Position numbers and translations under genes: made by a program. 64,000 nucleotides of DNA from Nymphaea colorata (Eukaryota; Streptophyta; Magnoliopsida; Nymphaeales; Nymphaeaceae): assembly GCF_008831285.2 (NCBI RefSeq), contig NC_045139.1, positions 16,970,354 to 17,034,353 on the forward strand, in the 5' to 3' direction. Under the pieces are notes generated by a model that ran no database searches, was not told the DNA's origin, and saw nothing but the letters and a program-made list of their open reading frames with translations. Positions 38,811 to 51,159 of the stretch are shown here, one piece after another (the first letter of the stretch is position 1; each line of letters begins with the position of its first letter).

Positions 38811-41800
38811 GGATCTGTATTGCTTATTTCTTGACATCCTTATCCGTCCTCACACGGCTGCGAGGTGGCAAAACAGTACCAGTACTTTTCGCGACGGAGC
38901 TTGTTTCATTAGAAATTGATGCCTTTTGTGGATATAGGTTGGACAGTCTTTTTTGGGGTGGAATTGATCGATCATGTAATGGATCGTGTTTAATGGATCA
39001 TGTTCATTGTATTTTTGGATGTCTTATCCTGAGACTTGTGTATGTACAAGTTTGCGATGGTCCTTGCGTCTCTAGTTACTGGGATACATGTTTCTGTTGC
39101 CACGACGGCGAAGTTTTAGTTTGTTACAGCGCCACTTATAATAATTCTATAAAGCACTTGGACTGAAAATCATGCATTCATAATTGGGAGATCCATGCGA
39201 CAAAAACACATTTTTTAGTTTTTACTGATGAGTTCCTATTTTATAAGTTTCACCCATGTTGGCATTTCTTGTTTTTCCCAAGCAGATACTGTAATGCCAT
39301 GACTTTCTCCATAGAACCAGCTTGGGGACGATGGGCTTAAATTGGGAATGCTGGATTTTTGTGTGCCTACGAGTCTTTCAAGCCTACCCAGTTGAAAAAC
39401 TAAAGGGTTTCATGCACATAGTGAATATTGATGGAACGGGGCTGTTTGATTACGAGGAGAACTTGTCTCTGGTGCGCTTCAAAGCCGACCAGTCCACTGC
39501 AATAAAAATGGTTGGAGCCTCACACATTTGACTTGTTACCAGCTCCCGACCGCGTCACATAGACAAATAGAACAAACGAAAAGAGTGCGAACATTGGCGT
39601 TGAGAAACATTTTTTCCCTTGTATAAAAAAGGCTTTCTTATCTTATCAATAAAGAAACTTTAGTAAGAAAAGAAGGGAACTATTCCTTAAACTGAACAAT
39701 ATAGAATATTGAAATCGTTATAAAAAGAAATTCGACACCCGCGTTTGCTTGTCCATAGGGCAGCGGGAAACTAACCCTAGACAAGTTGTCGCTACGGTGT
39801 TCACTTTATCTATGGACGTTCAAAATTTTAACGGCAAAAACCCGCAAAACTCTGACCAGCTTAGCCCGGTGCCCTATCCTTTTCTTTTTCTTTTTCAACT
39901 AAATACCGAGTACTCCTCCCCTTGTGAAAACATGTTCTTTGTGGCCTTTACGGCGTTTGATGAGTCCCACATGCAAGGTTCATCAAACAGCGAAAATACT
40001 CGGAAGGTGCTTTCTAAGATGAACGTTGCACCTTTAGGATGTATGTTTCTATATCACGTGTTTGAACAACACCATCTTTTTTTTTTTCCCATGAAACATG
40101 ATATCATCATTCATTAGAGAAGTAGCTTCTAATTCTAACAGGCAAATGCCGACTGTAATCACACCACGTTTAACACAAACATAGTGTTTTTGAAACATAG
40201 TCACCAATGCCAATGTAGTGACTTTTTCAAATTTTGGCTATCTGGTAACATCCGGAATATGATAGGACTGAATTGTGTTATATATATATATATATATATC
40301 CCTACCTCGTCAAATTATTGCATCATTTTTTTGAGGATGGGGAGGAATGTCCTCATCATTTACATAACAGCCATGAATTGACCTGCCAACCTATCTAAGC
40401 GATTTCTTAGTTTGTTGCACTAACCTCCGGTGAGCCATCAACTTCAAACTTGAAGTTGAGATCACCGTGGTTTGTCAAAATCAAGAACCTTGTCACGTCT
40501 CACATGGAGTTGCACCGAAAGTGGCTTGCGCTTCTTCTCCATCTCTTGCTTAAGAAGTCCCCAGAGTAATTAAAAATAATAACATTCATCGCGATCTATC
40601 TTAGTTAGATGAAAATTACTTTTTTCATTTCATTTATGACAAAAAGTTGCTAAGTCTTTTTTTCCACATGAAGTAAAACAACTCACAAAAAACAATTGTT
40701 GGATGAAAGAAATCTACAGTTAATTTTTACTGCCCATTTCTTTACAGCAGGCAGTCACCATGACGAGAATGGGTGCAGTGCTCGCTGACTGTGTCTGCGT
40801 CCTGGTGCACACTTACTGTGGCATTTCTTTGACCTTGAAATCGAGTGAATGAAGGTGAGTTTTTTTCCCCTTGGATAAATTTCTTCGTGTTTGATGCTGA
40901 AGCGAACTCGTCCGTGCTGTCTTTACAACACACAGGTTCACCGTGATCTGTGTTTTCCGTAATTTTACTGAATGGAAAAACAGGGTGAATTAACATTTGA
41001 CCTCGTGTTTGATAGAGGAGGGATATCCTTGGCCACCCTTTTGATATATACAATTTGGATCGGATACCTGAGTGAACCAGTCTAAAAAATTTGGACATGA
41101 GGAAAAAATTAATACCCAATTGAAAATCGGATTGGATTCAGATTTAAGAAATGACATCTGATTGGATTCAAATCGAATTTAGTTTTATAGAAATATCCTT
41201 TATCAAATACTTTTAGATTTTGAAAACCAGCCAGATTGAGTTCAAAATTCGGATCTGGATTCAAACATGAATACAAAACTGGATTCAGGTTATGAAATTG
41301 GATTTCAGATTCAGATTTGGATATGTCATTTTTTTTTGTTAATATTCGAAGCTGAATTCAAATTCGGATCCGTAAATATTCGAAAAAGCATATATGATTA
41401 ATGGTATATTCGGTTTGAATATGATCTATTGACATCCGCGATTGTTCTAAGGCTGATCTAAAAGGTGTTAATTGGAGACATAAATTTTTGTTATACATTG
41501 AAAATCAGTGGATCTGAAATTTGACCCGACCCATGCCAACGATTTCAAACCCAAAGCGAACTTTATAATGAGCTGCTCAAATCAGGAAAGCCAAATCAAT
41601 CGAATATTGTTTGAAGGTTAAGTTTGTCGTTTTCCATAGTATTAGATGCAAATTTGATCTGTCCTCCAATATGTTTTGCTCTTCTGATCTGTTTGAGAAT
41701 CCTAAATACCAGTATGGATCGAGAAGTTATGGAGCTTCTAAACATTAACCATTTACAATTCATTTTTTGTTTATTTTAACTACATACATACTCATAAAAG

Positions 41801-41887
41801 ATCGATTCACCTCCACTCAATACAAATCGTTACATCTTGAAACGGTATCATTTTCACAGTCCCCTGGTTCTAGACATCTTTGGCCCA

Positions 41888-41926
41888 CATATATATATAT
41901 ATATATAAGAGAGAGAGAGAGAGAGG
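41888..41926. repeat. Compound (TA)n(GA)n microsatellite
   Basis: TA units pass directly into GA units. It is one of several such compound runs in the window. Confidence 0.9.
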
Positions 41927-42086
41927 TGTGTGCTAATTAATGCTAGATGATTAAAACATGTTAGTTTCTTTTTCTCTTTGATTTTTTTTCAGTCTTTCGA
42001 TTTTTCTCAAAATTTTTCATTGAAGAGACCAACGACTAAGTTGATTCCTTCACTTACTAATTCTTCTCTCCTCCTTTCCTCTCCTT

Positions 42087-42089
<3 letters not shown>

Positions 42090-42136
<47 letters not shown>
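42090..42136. repeat. (TA)n microsatellite
   Basis: About 23 TA units, upstream of the WEB gene. Confidence 0.9.
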
Positions 42137-42138
<2 letters not shown>

Positions 42139-42561
42139 TCATTCTTTTGTGAGTTTTTTTATTCAACTCTGGAACTTTGGATTTGCTTCAGAGTTAAAAA
42201 ATGGAGAGAAAAAGAAGCACTATGGCTTTGCTGGTGGGGCCCCCATGAAGCCTATGCACAAATTGGGGTTCGATCGGCCAAACCTCTGGCTTCTGCTTCA
42301 ATAAACAGAATGGCAAGTGAAGTGGACGCGAAGGAAATGAAAGCTAAAAATCATTGTTTTTCCACTTAAGAAACCAAACATTCCCCCTCTCCTTTCCTAC
42401 CCCTCTCTCTGTCCGACCAGTAGAAAAGCAATAGCGCCTTCCTCTTCCTCCTCCGCCATGACCAATCTCCTGTAACTCCTTTCTATCATCATCGTCGTCG
42501 TTCGTCGCCGCCATCGTCATCAACGCCAGAGCAACGGAAGAAAAGGGCAGGAGGAAACAAA

Positions 42562-44798
42562 ATGGAGAACAGCAGGGTGGAGATTGACACAAGGGCGCCC
42601 TTCCAGTCGGTGAAGGAAGCCATAGTCCTGTTCGGGGAAAGAGTCTTAGCAGGAGAGATATACGCCAACAAGATCAAAGAGGTAACAACTTATACCATAA
42701 CTACTTGTACTGCTCCTCTCCCTCTCTCTCTCCATGAAACACGGACACAGGCGTGTGTGCGTGCTTATGTGTGTGAGAAATAATGCTCTACATGAAGAAA
42801 TATATGCTGCTATTTCAAGTTTCATATCATGTAGAAGTGCATATTGTTTGGATGCAGACTCAGTTTCATTGTAGATGATCTTAGAATGCCATATTTACTG
42901 TTATTAATAGGTTTAATATCTAAATGTTGAGATAGAACTAACGAGTCATAATAGTGAAGGTGGTGGGAAGCTGGCTTATAAAAGCTATAAATTAGAATGT
43001 TATACACATTTTGGACCCTGGCAATATATATTCCCACATTTCATATGCAAGGAAAGGGAGCTAATTAAAAACATTGAAATTTGGGTAATTTCAATGATAC
43101 TTGTACATAGACTTTATATGAGCAAACACATCCAGACAACTGCCAAATTAGGGTTTTCTTCTGTCAGATTAACCCAGGTTAAAAACTATGTTAAATTGGA
43201 CAAAATGAAAGTAATACCTTGTAATACACTTTTTTCCTAGTAAAGTGAATATTAATCCAAATAAAACACGAAAATGCACAAGCTAATAGCAGCTTCTGAC
43301 TCGAATTCCCACTTGGTATTTTTCTACAAGTGTAGTCTTATTGAAATATTTAGAAACTTGAGGTTGTTTCTGGTCATTAAAAGATTTTTCTCTGGAAAAG
43401 GTGGAATTGGGTCCATGTGACATGAACATAACCCTTTCAAAGATACCTTGAGTGTGGAATCTCCTTTACCTTCCTCCTCCTTTATAATATCTAAAAATGA
43501 CATATAGAGACCTCTCCTTTTTTTTCCCCTCTTGAAGGGGTTCACTTCCTAATCAGCCACACCTGTCTTGTCTTTCTCAACAAGCTCAGCACTTTTCTAC
43601 CGAATGGCAAATGACACATAATGTAACAAAGCTCAAAGGAAATATGCATTGAACTCACGATATCCTATCAACTTGGTGATACTTACAAGTGGCGGTCCTG
43701 GATTCATATCTGAAAGAGGCTGAGATTTGTACATCTTGAGACTCTCGCTTTCACAAATAAATAGTATATCAATTGTGAAGCAACTGCTTGTGTTTGTTGG
43801 TATTTTGTTATAGAGGAGAATTGCAGTTGATAAACTCTAAGAGGCTTAGTATAGCTAGTTAAATCCGCAATGGATAAAAGAATAACCCTTAATTCGATCA
43901 TTTTAAGGGGCTTAGTATAGTTGATCGGATCCGTAATTGATAAAAAGGATGTCCCTTAATTCGATCCTCATAGGCATGAACTTCCTATACAAGCTCCAAC
44001 TGGATTCGGCTAAAACAATATTAAAAATGTCAATTTCTAAAAAATAGAAAGCATAAAAAGCAATTTAAAATAAGAATTCCTAAAACATTCTAAAAAAGTA
44101 CCAAAATATGAGGGAGGTAGCAGCTCATAAAACGTGAATAAAAAATCAGTATGATCACTTGGTGCGTTAGTTCTAGTGAATTTAGAACTTGTCATGTTCC
44201 TTGGAGTTGGTGACACCGAGACGAGCAAAGCTCAAGGGCGCAAAGCATTCGCAGCGCTTCGATTTCCAACAATTTCCCCCTCTTTTGTCAGGCAAAATCG
44301 AGAACAAATGAGGTCGGAAGCGGGTCTGCAAGGTTGGCGTCAATTGCAGCAGAATTGGAGCGCACGAAGGAGAAGCTGAAGGAATCGAGAGCAGAAAGCG
44401 AAGCCATGTCGGAGTGCTTGAACTCCATCATCGAGGAGCTAGAGGAAACAAAGAAGCAACTCGAGAGCCTCAAGGCCAAGGGAAAGGAAGAAGATCGCCG
44501 ACAACCGGAAGAAACAGAGATCACGGACATCAAATTCGTCGAGGAAACCAAAAAGGACGTCGCGGAGATCGAACAGAGCCGGAAGGTCAGGTACGTTAGC
44601 TTCGCGGACCCGCCGTCCCTTGCTGAGGTCCTGAGCACAGACGTGGAATCCGTCCCGAGGAGGAACGCAGAAGCGGGCAACAATATGCCGTCGGAGAAGA
44701 AAAAGAAGAAGAAGAAGAAGAAGCCACTAATTCCATTGATAGGAGGTATCTTCTCCAGGAAGAAAGGCTCAGAAAGAGCTGCTTCTTCAATGAACTAG
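42562..44798 (+). CDS. Short WEB-family (DUF827-like) coiled-coil protein
   Basis: Plant-specific protein of the WEB family; the founding member WEB1 helps control chloroplast movement under blue light. The role of the short members is not well known. Two coding exons, 42562-42681 and 44292-44798, joined in phase at GT..AG, give 208 residues. The N-terminus EIDTRAPFQSVKEAIVLFGE is the family hallmark. Residues about 55-110 form a charged coiled coil (LERTKEKLKESRAESEAM and following). An acidic and polar middle follows, with KVRYVSFADPPSLAEVL. The C-terminus has a run of nine lysines and then PLIPLIGGIFSRKK, a conserved ending in short WEB proteins. The start is the first ATG that gives the hallmark motif. 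The 1.6 kb intron contains a two-copy tandem duplication. Confidence 0.88.
43841..43972. repeat. Two-copy tandem duplication, period 66 bp, in the WEB gene intron
   Basis: Units begin at 43841 and 43907. Both contain GGCTTAGTATAG, ATCCGYAATKGATAAAA and CCCTTAATTCGATC. Confidence 0.85.
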
Positions 44799-46231
44799 GC
44801 CAGAAGATGGCTACCAGTGCTTGATGATCATCAGTTTGTGAGTGAAGTTGGACGGAGGCAGGATTTGTGCGTAGATCTAAAGAAAAGTAATCCTGGTGTT
44901 GTTATTCTCGTAAAACCCTTAATTTTCTCATTTCCACAATGTCAATGTAATTTTTCTTGTCCTGCTTTCTGCACCGAATAGGGGACGAGGATATTTGTGA
45001 AATTTTTTATAAAATTATAGGTATTTTAGTCTTTTTTCAATTTTATACAATCTTTTTTTATCATTTTAAAAGTTTATTTATTTATTTTCATAGAACTATT
45101 TTAGTAATTGCATACTCTATGCACATTTTTTCGTAAACACGGTTGTGCATGTAACCAGTTTCATAAAATTAATTGCTATTTTGAGCCCAACAATGAGCCA
45201 AGTGTGAGTCACATGAAAACTCAGTAAACTTGTTTAATCTAATATATATATATATATATATTGTAAATTTTAAACTTAAAACCAAAGAAAGAGATCAAGT
45301 TAAATAGGGACTCAAATTAGTCAATATCGAGCCCCCGGACCTGGTCTATCAAGCCGAGCTTGATGACTTGAGCTCGAGCGTCATGTACAACTTTATATAT
45401 AACCAGATTTGGAATCTGTTCAAAAAAATTTAAGACCCCAATTCAGATCCAAACATATGAAAGCTGATCAAGAGTAAAAGCATAATCTCGATTCGAATCC
45501 TAACCTTTGCATCCTTACTAGTGGCGGTTTAAGATTATCATCATCAGATGAACCCAAACCCAAGCTTAAAACCCATCTCTCTCTCTTTCTCTCTCTAAGA
45601 AAGTCGGAAGAACTAGAATGACAAGCTCCACATTTCACTCCAAGAAGCACGTTAGGGAACGTGAGAAGGTAATCGAGCATGCAGTACTTTCGACCCACCT
45701 GCTAACAATATTAAACATTTTTCTTCTTTAATAATAAGTTTTTCGGTACCTCAAATCCATAAAGGGATGATGATTATTAAGATGGGACCATGGTCAATAT
45801 CATGTGCTTGCATTGGAGTCCTTAGCCAAAAAAAAAAATAAAATTTTTTAACGGCAGTCAAATGGGTAGGGCGGCACGCGATTTATTTTCCTCTCTTCTG
45901 GAAGATTCATTGCTCCAATCACCTCACCGACCACGGCATCATGGAAAAAAAATTAAAAAAAAAAATTATAATTCGACCGAAGACCCTTGAAACCCAGTTA
46001 AAAACAGGAGCTTAAATTGGAAGAGTTTTATATGTTATGGCCACAGAGCCTTGCTGGTTGGACAGGTGAGTAAGAGGTTAGTGATTTATCATTTAAAAGA
46101 AGACCTTAAGGCCTATCATTCTTTTTGTTTTCGGGATTTTGGGTTGTGTTGCGATCAGAATGAAGTATGGAACACTCCTCAATTTGAACATCGTGCTCTT
46201 ACACCCATAAAAATCAAACAGGCCATGCACT

Positions 46232-46621
46232 AGGGATGTCAAATCGGATATCCGACCGATACGATTCAAAAAAATCAGATATAAAAAAAAAATATTCGAT
46301 TACAAAATCTGATCAGATTCGGATTTAATAAATGACATCCGATCGCATTTAGATTTGGATATACATAAATATCCAATCAGATTCAGATAGGGATTTGGAT
46401 CGGGTTCATTTTAAGATAAATATCTTGTATCTAATGTTATTAAATTTAAAAAATTGAGTTCAAAATTCCCATTTGAATTTGGATATAAATATAAAAATCA
46501 GATTCTGAATTCGGATTTGACTTTTCTTTATTCAAATTCGACTCCGAATATATAAGTATCCGAAAAAGTGAATATCAACACGAATATTTCCGATCTAAAT
46601 CTGATCCATTGACATCCCTAC
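46232..46621. mobile_element. MITE-like element with GGGATGTCAA terminal inverted repeats
   Basis: Starts with TAGGGATGTCAAATCGGAT and ends with ATCCATTGACATCCCTA, so the ends are inverted copies (GGGATGTCAA / TTGACATCCC), each flanked by TA. The interior is AT-rich, with many GGATTCAGAT and GGATTTGG motifs, and has no open frame. A TA flank would fit a TA target duplication as in Tc1/mariner or PIF-type elements, but the family is not settled. Related fragments occur at about 41020-41440 and 57618-57900. Confidence 0.6.
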
Positions 46622-47119
46622 TTGCCACCAGTTTGCTACTTGACCAGCATGTTAGTGAACATAATGCTCTTACTATTGACCACCGAAAAGAATGTATCTT
46701 GTAAAACGACAAAAATACTTTTAGATTAGACATTGGCATCGCGGCTTTCTATGTTAACTACATAACACGGAAAGCATTCTAAGATCAAAATAGATTATTG
46801 GAATACAGAAACGCTATGTTAACTGGGACTTGAACTGTTCTTTAATTTCCTTACTTTACATCTTCCAAATCTGAACTTGCTACTGACCCTACTCTTACTG
46901 GCCACATGCTAAGCAAGAAGGCCTTGATAGACTGATTTCTTGTCCCCTAACCAGATTATGTGTCGGGGCATCGAATGCACTGAAAGAGTTTGGAGCTTAC
47001 TATAATATTCATCACAAAAATAGTTAAAAACGAAACGTAAGTAGAAAAAGTCGCATTTTAGATATTAGAAAATTCGTGCCTGACATAGCATAACATAGAT
47101 GGTAGGAGGGGTTGAGCTA

Positions 47120-47280
47120 CGAGGAGACCAGATTAAAGTTTTTAAATTTTGATTAGGTTCAAAATATCAATTTTCAAAATTTTTATATAAAACAAGTGAA
47201 ATTTTTTAAAATTTATATGTAATTAAAAAAAAATTAAGGTGGGGTTAGGGTCCATGCGGACCCTACCTTGGTTCCACTGC
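47120..47280 (+). repeat. Interspersed repeat family 2, copy 1
   Basis: Contains AGATTAAAGTTTTTAAATTT, CAATTTTCAAAATTTTTATA, AACAAGTGAAATTTTTTAAA and then a GC-richer end (GGTGGGGTTAGGGTCC, GGACCCTACCTTGG). It is very similar to 47806-47995 and, inverted, to 52430-52610. Confidence 0.75.
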
Positions 47281-47805
47281 TGAATTGAAGGCCGTGGCCT
47301 ACCAATTACAACTAATGTGCTAATTACTCCGGACCATCCCTGATTGCACCCTTTGGGTTTGCTTTCAGAATTTTCTTAATTTTTTTTTGCTCAAATTATT
47401 GATATGCATATATATGATGCATTTCTTTATCCTCCAGCCGGAATTACGTTATTTTTCGATTTTTGAAGTTAAGAAAAAAATTAAAACATTTTAAATAGAT
47501 TTAAATAATAAAAATCCACACAAAAGTGTGAACGTATGTCAGCGTTAGGGATATATAAATATAATCTTCCGGCGTAGTCCATATGCGGCACGGATAGCCA
47601 AGTGAACGGATGAAATTGTTGGGTGACTCCCATGGGAGGTGACCTACCTCTATCTATAATGGAGGAGATAAACCCGCTGTCTCACTATTATATGCTTTAA
47701 GAACTACGGGCTGTTTCTTGATGTGCAAGTAGACATTCCCAACAACATGCTGATTGAAGTGTTTGAATCCACGACTTTTTTTTTTTTTTTTTTTTAATGT
47801 CAGTG

Positions 47806-47995
47806 GAACGACAGAACCAAAATTTTTTGTCAAATTAAAGTTTATAAATTTTGATATAAGTCAAAATATCAATTTTCAAAAATTTTATATAAAACAAGTG
47901 AAATTTTTTAAAATTTAAATATAAACTTAATATTTTTTTTTAAAGGTGGGGCCGGGCCCCCCTGTGAACCCTACCTTGTCTCTGCCTTTGACGCA
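47806..47995 (+). repeat. Interspersed repeat family 2, copy 2
   Basis: Shares the AATTTTCAAAAATTTTATA and AACAAGTGAAATTTTTTAAA core with copy 1. It ends in GGTGGGGCCGGGCCCCCC and a CCCTACCTTG variant. It lies about 690 bp from copy 1, in the same orientation. Confidence 0.75.
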
Positions 47996-48009
47996 GACAA
48001 CAATTTTCA

Positions 48010-48200
48010 TTTTCAAGGGGCGCAATGCAACTGAATGGTAGTGGTAAGTCGACCCATAATGAAAAGGTTTGAGGTTCAAATCTTGTAGTTGCTATCATAC
48101 GCTAGTATATTACAACGATAAAGGCGATACTCGATGCACCCTGCTAAAATCTTGATGGATTACCAGTACGCCGGCTGGAGTTTAACACTAAGACAGTTTC
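48010..48200 (+). mobile_element. Possible tRNA-derived SINE
   Basis: The sequence CTGAATGGTAGTGGTAAG is reminiscent of a Pol III A box. About 30 bases later GAGGTTCAAATCTTG resembles a B box. There is no clear tail or flanking duplication. A chance match is quite possible. Confidence 0.25.
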
Positions 48201-48863
48201 TCCTTAAATAAACATCAAGAAAAAGTCAGTGCTTAAGTGGTGCGACTTTTTGTCCTAGGGATACATATCTCTCTCCCGCTATGTGCACCCTACGGATAGT
48301 CATGTGGCTGGTTAAACAGGGGCTGAGAGATGGGCTTGTCTTGTGTTCTATTCTTCTGGGCGCTTTTGCGATACAATTTTCATGTATATTTTTTATCCGA
48401 ATGTCTTTCAATATGCATTTTCCCACTGTAGAGCGAACAATCATGAATCAATCAGCTGCGCTTTGATGGAGAAATAAATCGATTATATTAGTGAAAGTCC
48501 ACTTGCGTTATTTCTCACAAGAAATAATGACACTGCATGTTTTCTTACGTCGCTGGATCGTCTTTTAAATTCGTTGCGATAATTTTAAAACTGCTTGCAA
48601 TTATATATATTCGCTTCAAGAAGGTCGGCAACTCACTCTCAATCATGGAGATTATATATATATCTTAGTAAACGGAAAATCATAGCAATGTGGGGACACA
48701 CAGACGGTTAACAGGAGAAATCGGTTAGTAGTAGTTTTTTTTTTTTTCTTCTTTCTCATTTGAATTTAAAAAGGGCCGGTAACGAGAGAAGGGGGAGGAA
48801 TAAAAAAGGAAGGCCATGCACATGTGCCCATGTGAAAAAGCAAGCCTCTCCCCTTCACATCCG

Positions 48864-48872
48864 TATATAAAT
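48864..48872 (+). promoter_or_regulatory. TATA box of the 124-residue protein gene
   Basis: Reads TATATAAAT about 45 bp upstream of the ATG at 48912. It lies downstream of an earlier in-frame ATG at 48816, which argues that the earlier ATG is not transcribed and that 48912 is the true start. Confidence 0.7.
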
Positions 48873-48911
48873 TGTTGCCTAAACCAGAGGAGAAGAGAAT
48901 CAGGAAAGAGA

Positions 48912-49286
48912 ATGGATTACAGAGACGAAAGATCAGGGGAGGGGGAGAAGAGAAAAAGAGAGAAGAGGAGCAGGAAAAGAGGTTTGAAGGGCAGCCTCTG
49001 CATGCCCAGCCTCAAGGGCAGAGATGCTTCGCCAGTTTCACTCCTGGAGAGGCTCAGGGAGCTCATGTTCAGGTTCATCATGATCTCCGCCATTTCCAAG
49101 GGCAGTACGACCGAGACCAGGACCCGCCGCCCCGGCGACGGGGCTGTGCGGAGGCGCTGCCATCCGGACACCCACCACAGCGAGGCCATTGCAGACTGCA
49201 TTGAGTTCTTCAAGAAGTCGGCGACATCCCCGGCAGAGAAGGAGGAGGCGGCCGGTGCCGGTGACGGCGATGATAATGCAGACTAG
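48912..49286 (+). CDS. Small plant protein with conserved LLERLRE and HHSEAIADCIEFFK motifs
   Basis: Single-exon gene of 124 residues. The N-terminus is strongly basic and rich in Lys, Arg and Glu (residues 1-25) and may act as a nuclear signal. The middle (SPVSLLERLRELMFRFIMIS) is an amphipathic helix. The segment DTHHSEAIADCIEFFKKSA near the C-terminus is typical of a group of short plant proteins that I recall but whose role I do not know. Some annotations call such proteins Josephin-like, but no Josephin catalytic Cys/His arrangement is visible here. The C-terminus is acidic (Ala, Glu, Asp, Gly). The start was chosen because of the TATA box at 48864. No intron is needed. Confidence 0.8.
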   Translation: MDYRDERSGEGEKRKREKRSRKRGLKGSLCMPSLKGRDASPVSLLERLRELMFRFIMISAISKGSTTETRTRRPGDGAVRRRCHPDTHHSEAIADCIEFFKKSATSPAEKEEAAGAGDGDDNAD

Positions 49287-51159
49287 CGGCGGGTTGTGAA
49301 TTACGTTGTTCATTGATGGTCGTCATGTTAATATGATATGCTTCTAGTTTGTAACGTTGGAATCAAGGTCCGTATAAAACTGCGGTTACCTCTCTCTCTC
49401 TCTCCAGGAATGGAACTCTATGTAGAGGAACATGTGACGAAGATAAGAGCTTGCTATTTTATATTACAATGTATAACATGTGACTTTCGATGAATGAGCT
49501 TGTAATATATGTATGAAATATGAGTAGAGCGAGTCTATTGGTCTCTTCAGTCACATTTTTTTATAAGAATTGAGACGTTTTCTTATGTTTAATAAGCTCT
49601 AAAGCTATGAACAACAATGTCAAATCATTTTAATTCTTAAATATGAAATATGAGATAAAAAGTAAGGATGGCTATTAAATATTAGCTAGATAAATGAAAA
49701 TGCCATTTTCATACAAATGTTCCGGTCATGAATATATAAATAATATATATACTTATTTAATTTTTTAGGTAATTCTTTTTACATGTAGTAGCTATCTGGG
49801 TCGAATGTGTCTTTCTTTCGATTAATTTTTCTGTGAGTAACTCCAACTATGGAACGTAACCGTCTCAGCTTTCCAATGGCCAACACCTGACGTGCTTTGA
49901 TGTTCTTCGTGTTATGTGAAAAGAGACATTGAAACGAATGTCTCCAGCTGTATGAGAGCTTCGGGCTCCAAAAATCTTTCTTAATTTTGTTTTGCAATTC
50001 AGGATAACTAGATTATATATATATATATATATAAGAAAATCGGCCCTAGGTTCCACTTTATGAAAATGAATTTGTGTAAGGAGATGCTTGGTAAGAGGCG
50101 TCCTTTGAAATTTAGTGTTACATAATTGTGGAAAAGTGAACGCCTCCATTTCTTTTAGAAAGCAGTGAAATACTAATGGGTAGTTTTGTATAAATGACAC
50201 TCCTTGGGTGTCTCATGAATATGGGAAGATGTATATTTGGGTGTCCCATGAATATACTCTAATGGTTGGGGAGATTTATGAAAAAGTAGAACTAGTGTTA
50301 CATGAACCTGTTCAATATACGAGTAGATTCATGGGACATTCATAGAGTATTTTTATTGTCAAACAATTCTTAATGAGCCGGTTGGGAACAGTAACATTAT
50401 GTTACTGTTGTCATCGAACCTAAAAATTGGTTAGATTCATTGGGCACTTTAAACAAGTGTTTTATAAATTTTCCCACTTTCTGGTGCAGATGCATATTAG
50501 TAAACAACACTTAAGGAATTGTTTGGCATTGTTACTATTAGTATCTCATGAATTTGCCGAAAACATGAAGTATATCGGCAAAACATGAGGCATATTCATT
50601 TAATGTTGTAATAAATGTCTCATGAATCTACTTCAATTTTGGATTCATGAAATAGTAACATCTTGTTCCTCTTGCCAAATATCTTCTAGATGTATAGGTT
50701 CGATTCATTCTTCAACTAAAAGAGTCCATTAACAAATTTTACTGCCTCTCCAGTAAGTGCTAAGTCCAATTTATCCATTCGGACTTGTCTAATATACAAT
50801 TTGAGTAAGTTTGTCAGCACGCTTATTATTATAATTATTGTCATCTATTCTTAGCATTACTTGAAAGGAAAGAACTCTTCTCAAACCGGATCTTTATGCT
50901 TTATTGCCCAAAGAAAGAAAAAACATGACCAATTTGATGGGTTTCGAAAGAAACCAAATCCAGAGTCGGATTAGTATATATATGCGCGCCATGAGTTAAG
51001 TCCCATTTTAATTAAGATGAAAATTTACTCATATGGATGAAAATACTTAGATACATAAAGCAAATGTGTAAGTCAAATACATAAAACATAGGTGAACATG
51101 AGAGAGAGAGAGAGAGATGGTAGCAGAAACCGTTTTAGAGAGAGTGAAATGGAGCGGGC
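49287..51159. other. Intergenic region between the small protein gene and XIP gene
   Basis: Contains the 3' UTR of the small protein gene, including a CT run near 49390-49404, and a TA run (50013-50033). A MITE-like stretch lies at 50520-50690 with further related sequence at 50195-50400. A GA run (about 51101-51116) lies at the 3' end of the XIP gene. No other gene seen. Confidence 0.55.
50520..50690. mobile_element. MITE-like repeat with TGTTTGGCA-type ends
   Basis: The left end AATTGTTTGGCATTGTTAC and the inverted right end (TTGCCAAAT on the + strand) pair with each other. The interior carries TCATGAATCTACTTCAA, which recurs near 53592 and, in variant form, near 55530 and 59890. No coding capacity. 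Confidence 0.5.

Larger units (their letters stand above)
38811..42561. other. Intergenic region between AP-2 sigma and WEB genes
   Basis: The first 300-400 bp should be the AP-2 sigma 3' UTR. The rest shows no gene I can support. It holds TA runs (40279-40299, 42090-42136), a TA/GA compound run (41888-41926), and a stretch at about 41020-41440 with repeated GGATTCAGATTT-like sequence and a terminal TTGACATCC resembling the family of the element at 46232-46621. The last bases lead into the WEB gene leader. Confidence 0.5.
44799..48863. other. Repeat-rich intergenic region
   Basis: No gene found in about 4 kb after the WEB 3' UTR. It holds a TA run (45243-45261), a terminal-inverted-repeat element (46232-46621), two copies of repeat family 2 (47120-47280 and 47806-47995), and a possible SINE (48010-48200). 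The short open frames show no known family. Confidence 0.55.

Noticed and set aside
39322-39531. 69-residue open frame downstream of AP-2 sigma
   Set aside because: No recognised motif, no promoter and no partner exon; a chance frame cannot be excluded.
48816-48911. Upstream in-frame ATG for the 124-residue protein
   Set aside because: It lies before the TATA box at 48864, so a normal transcript would not contain it.
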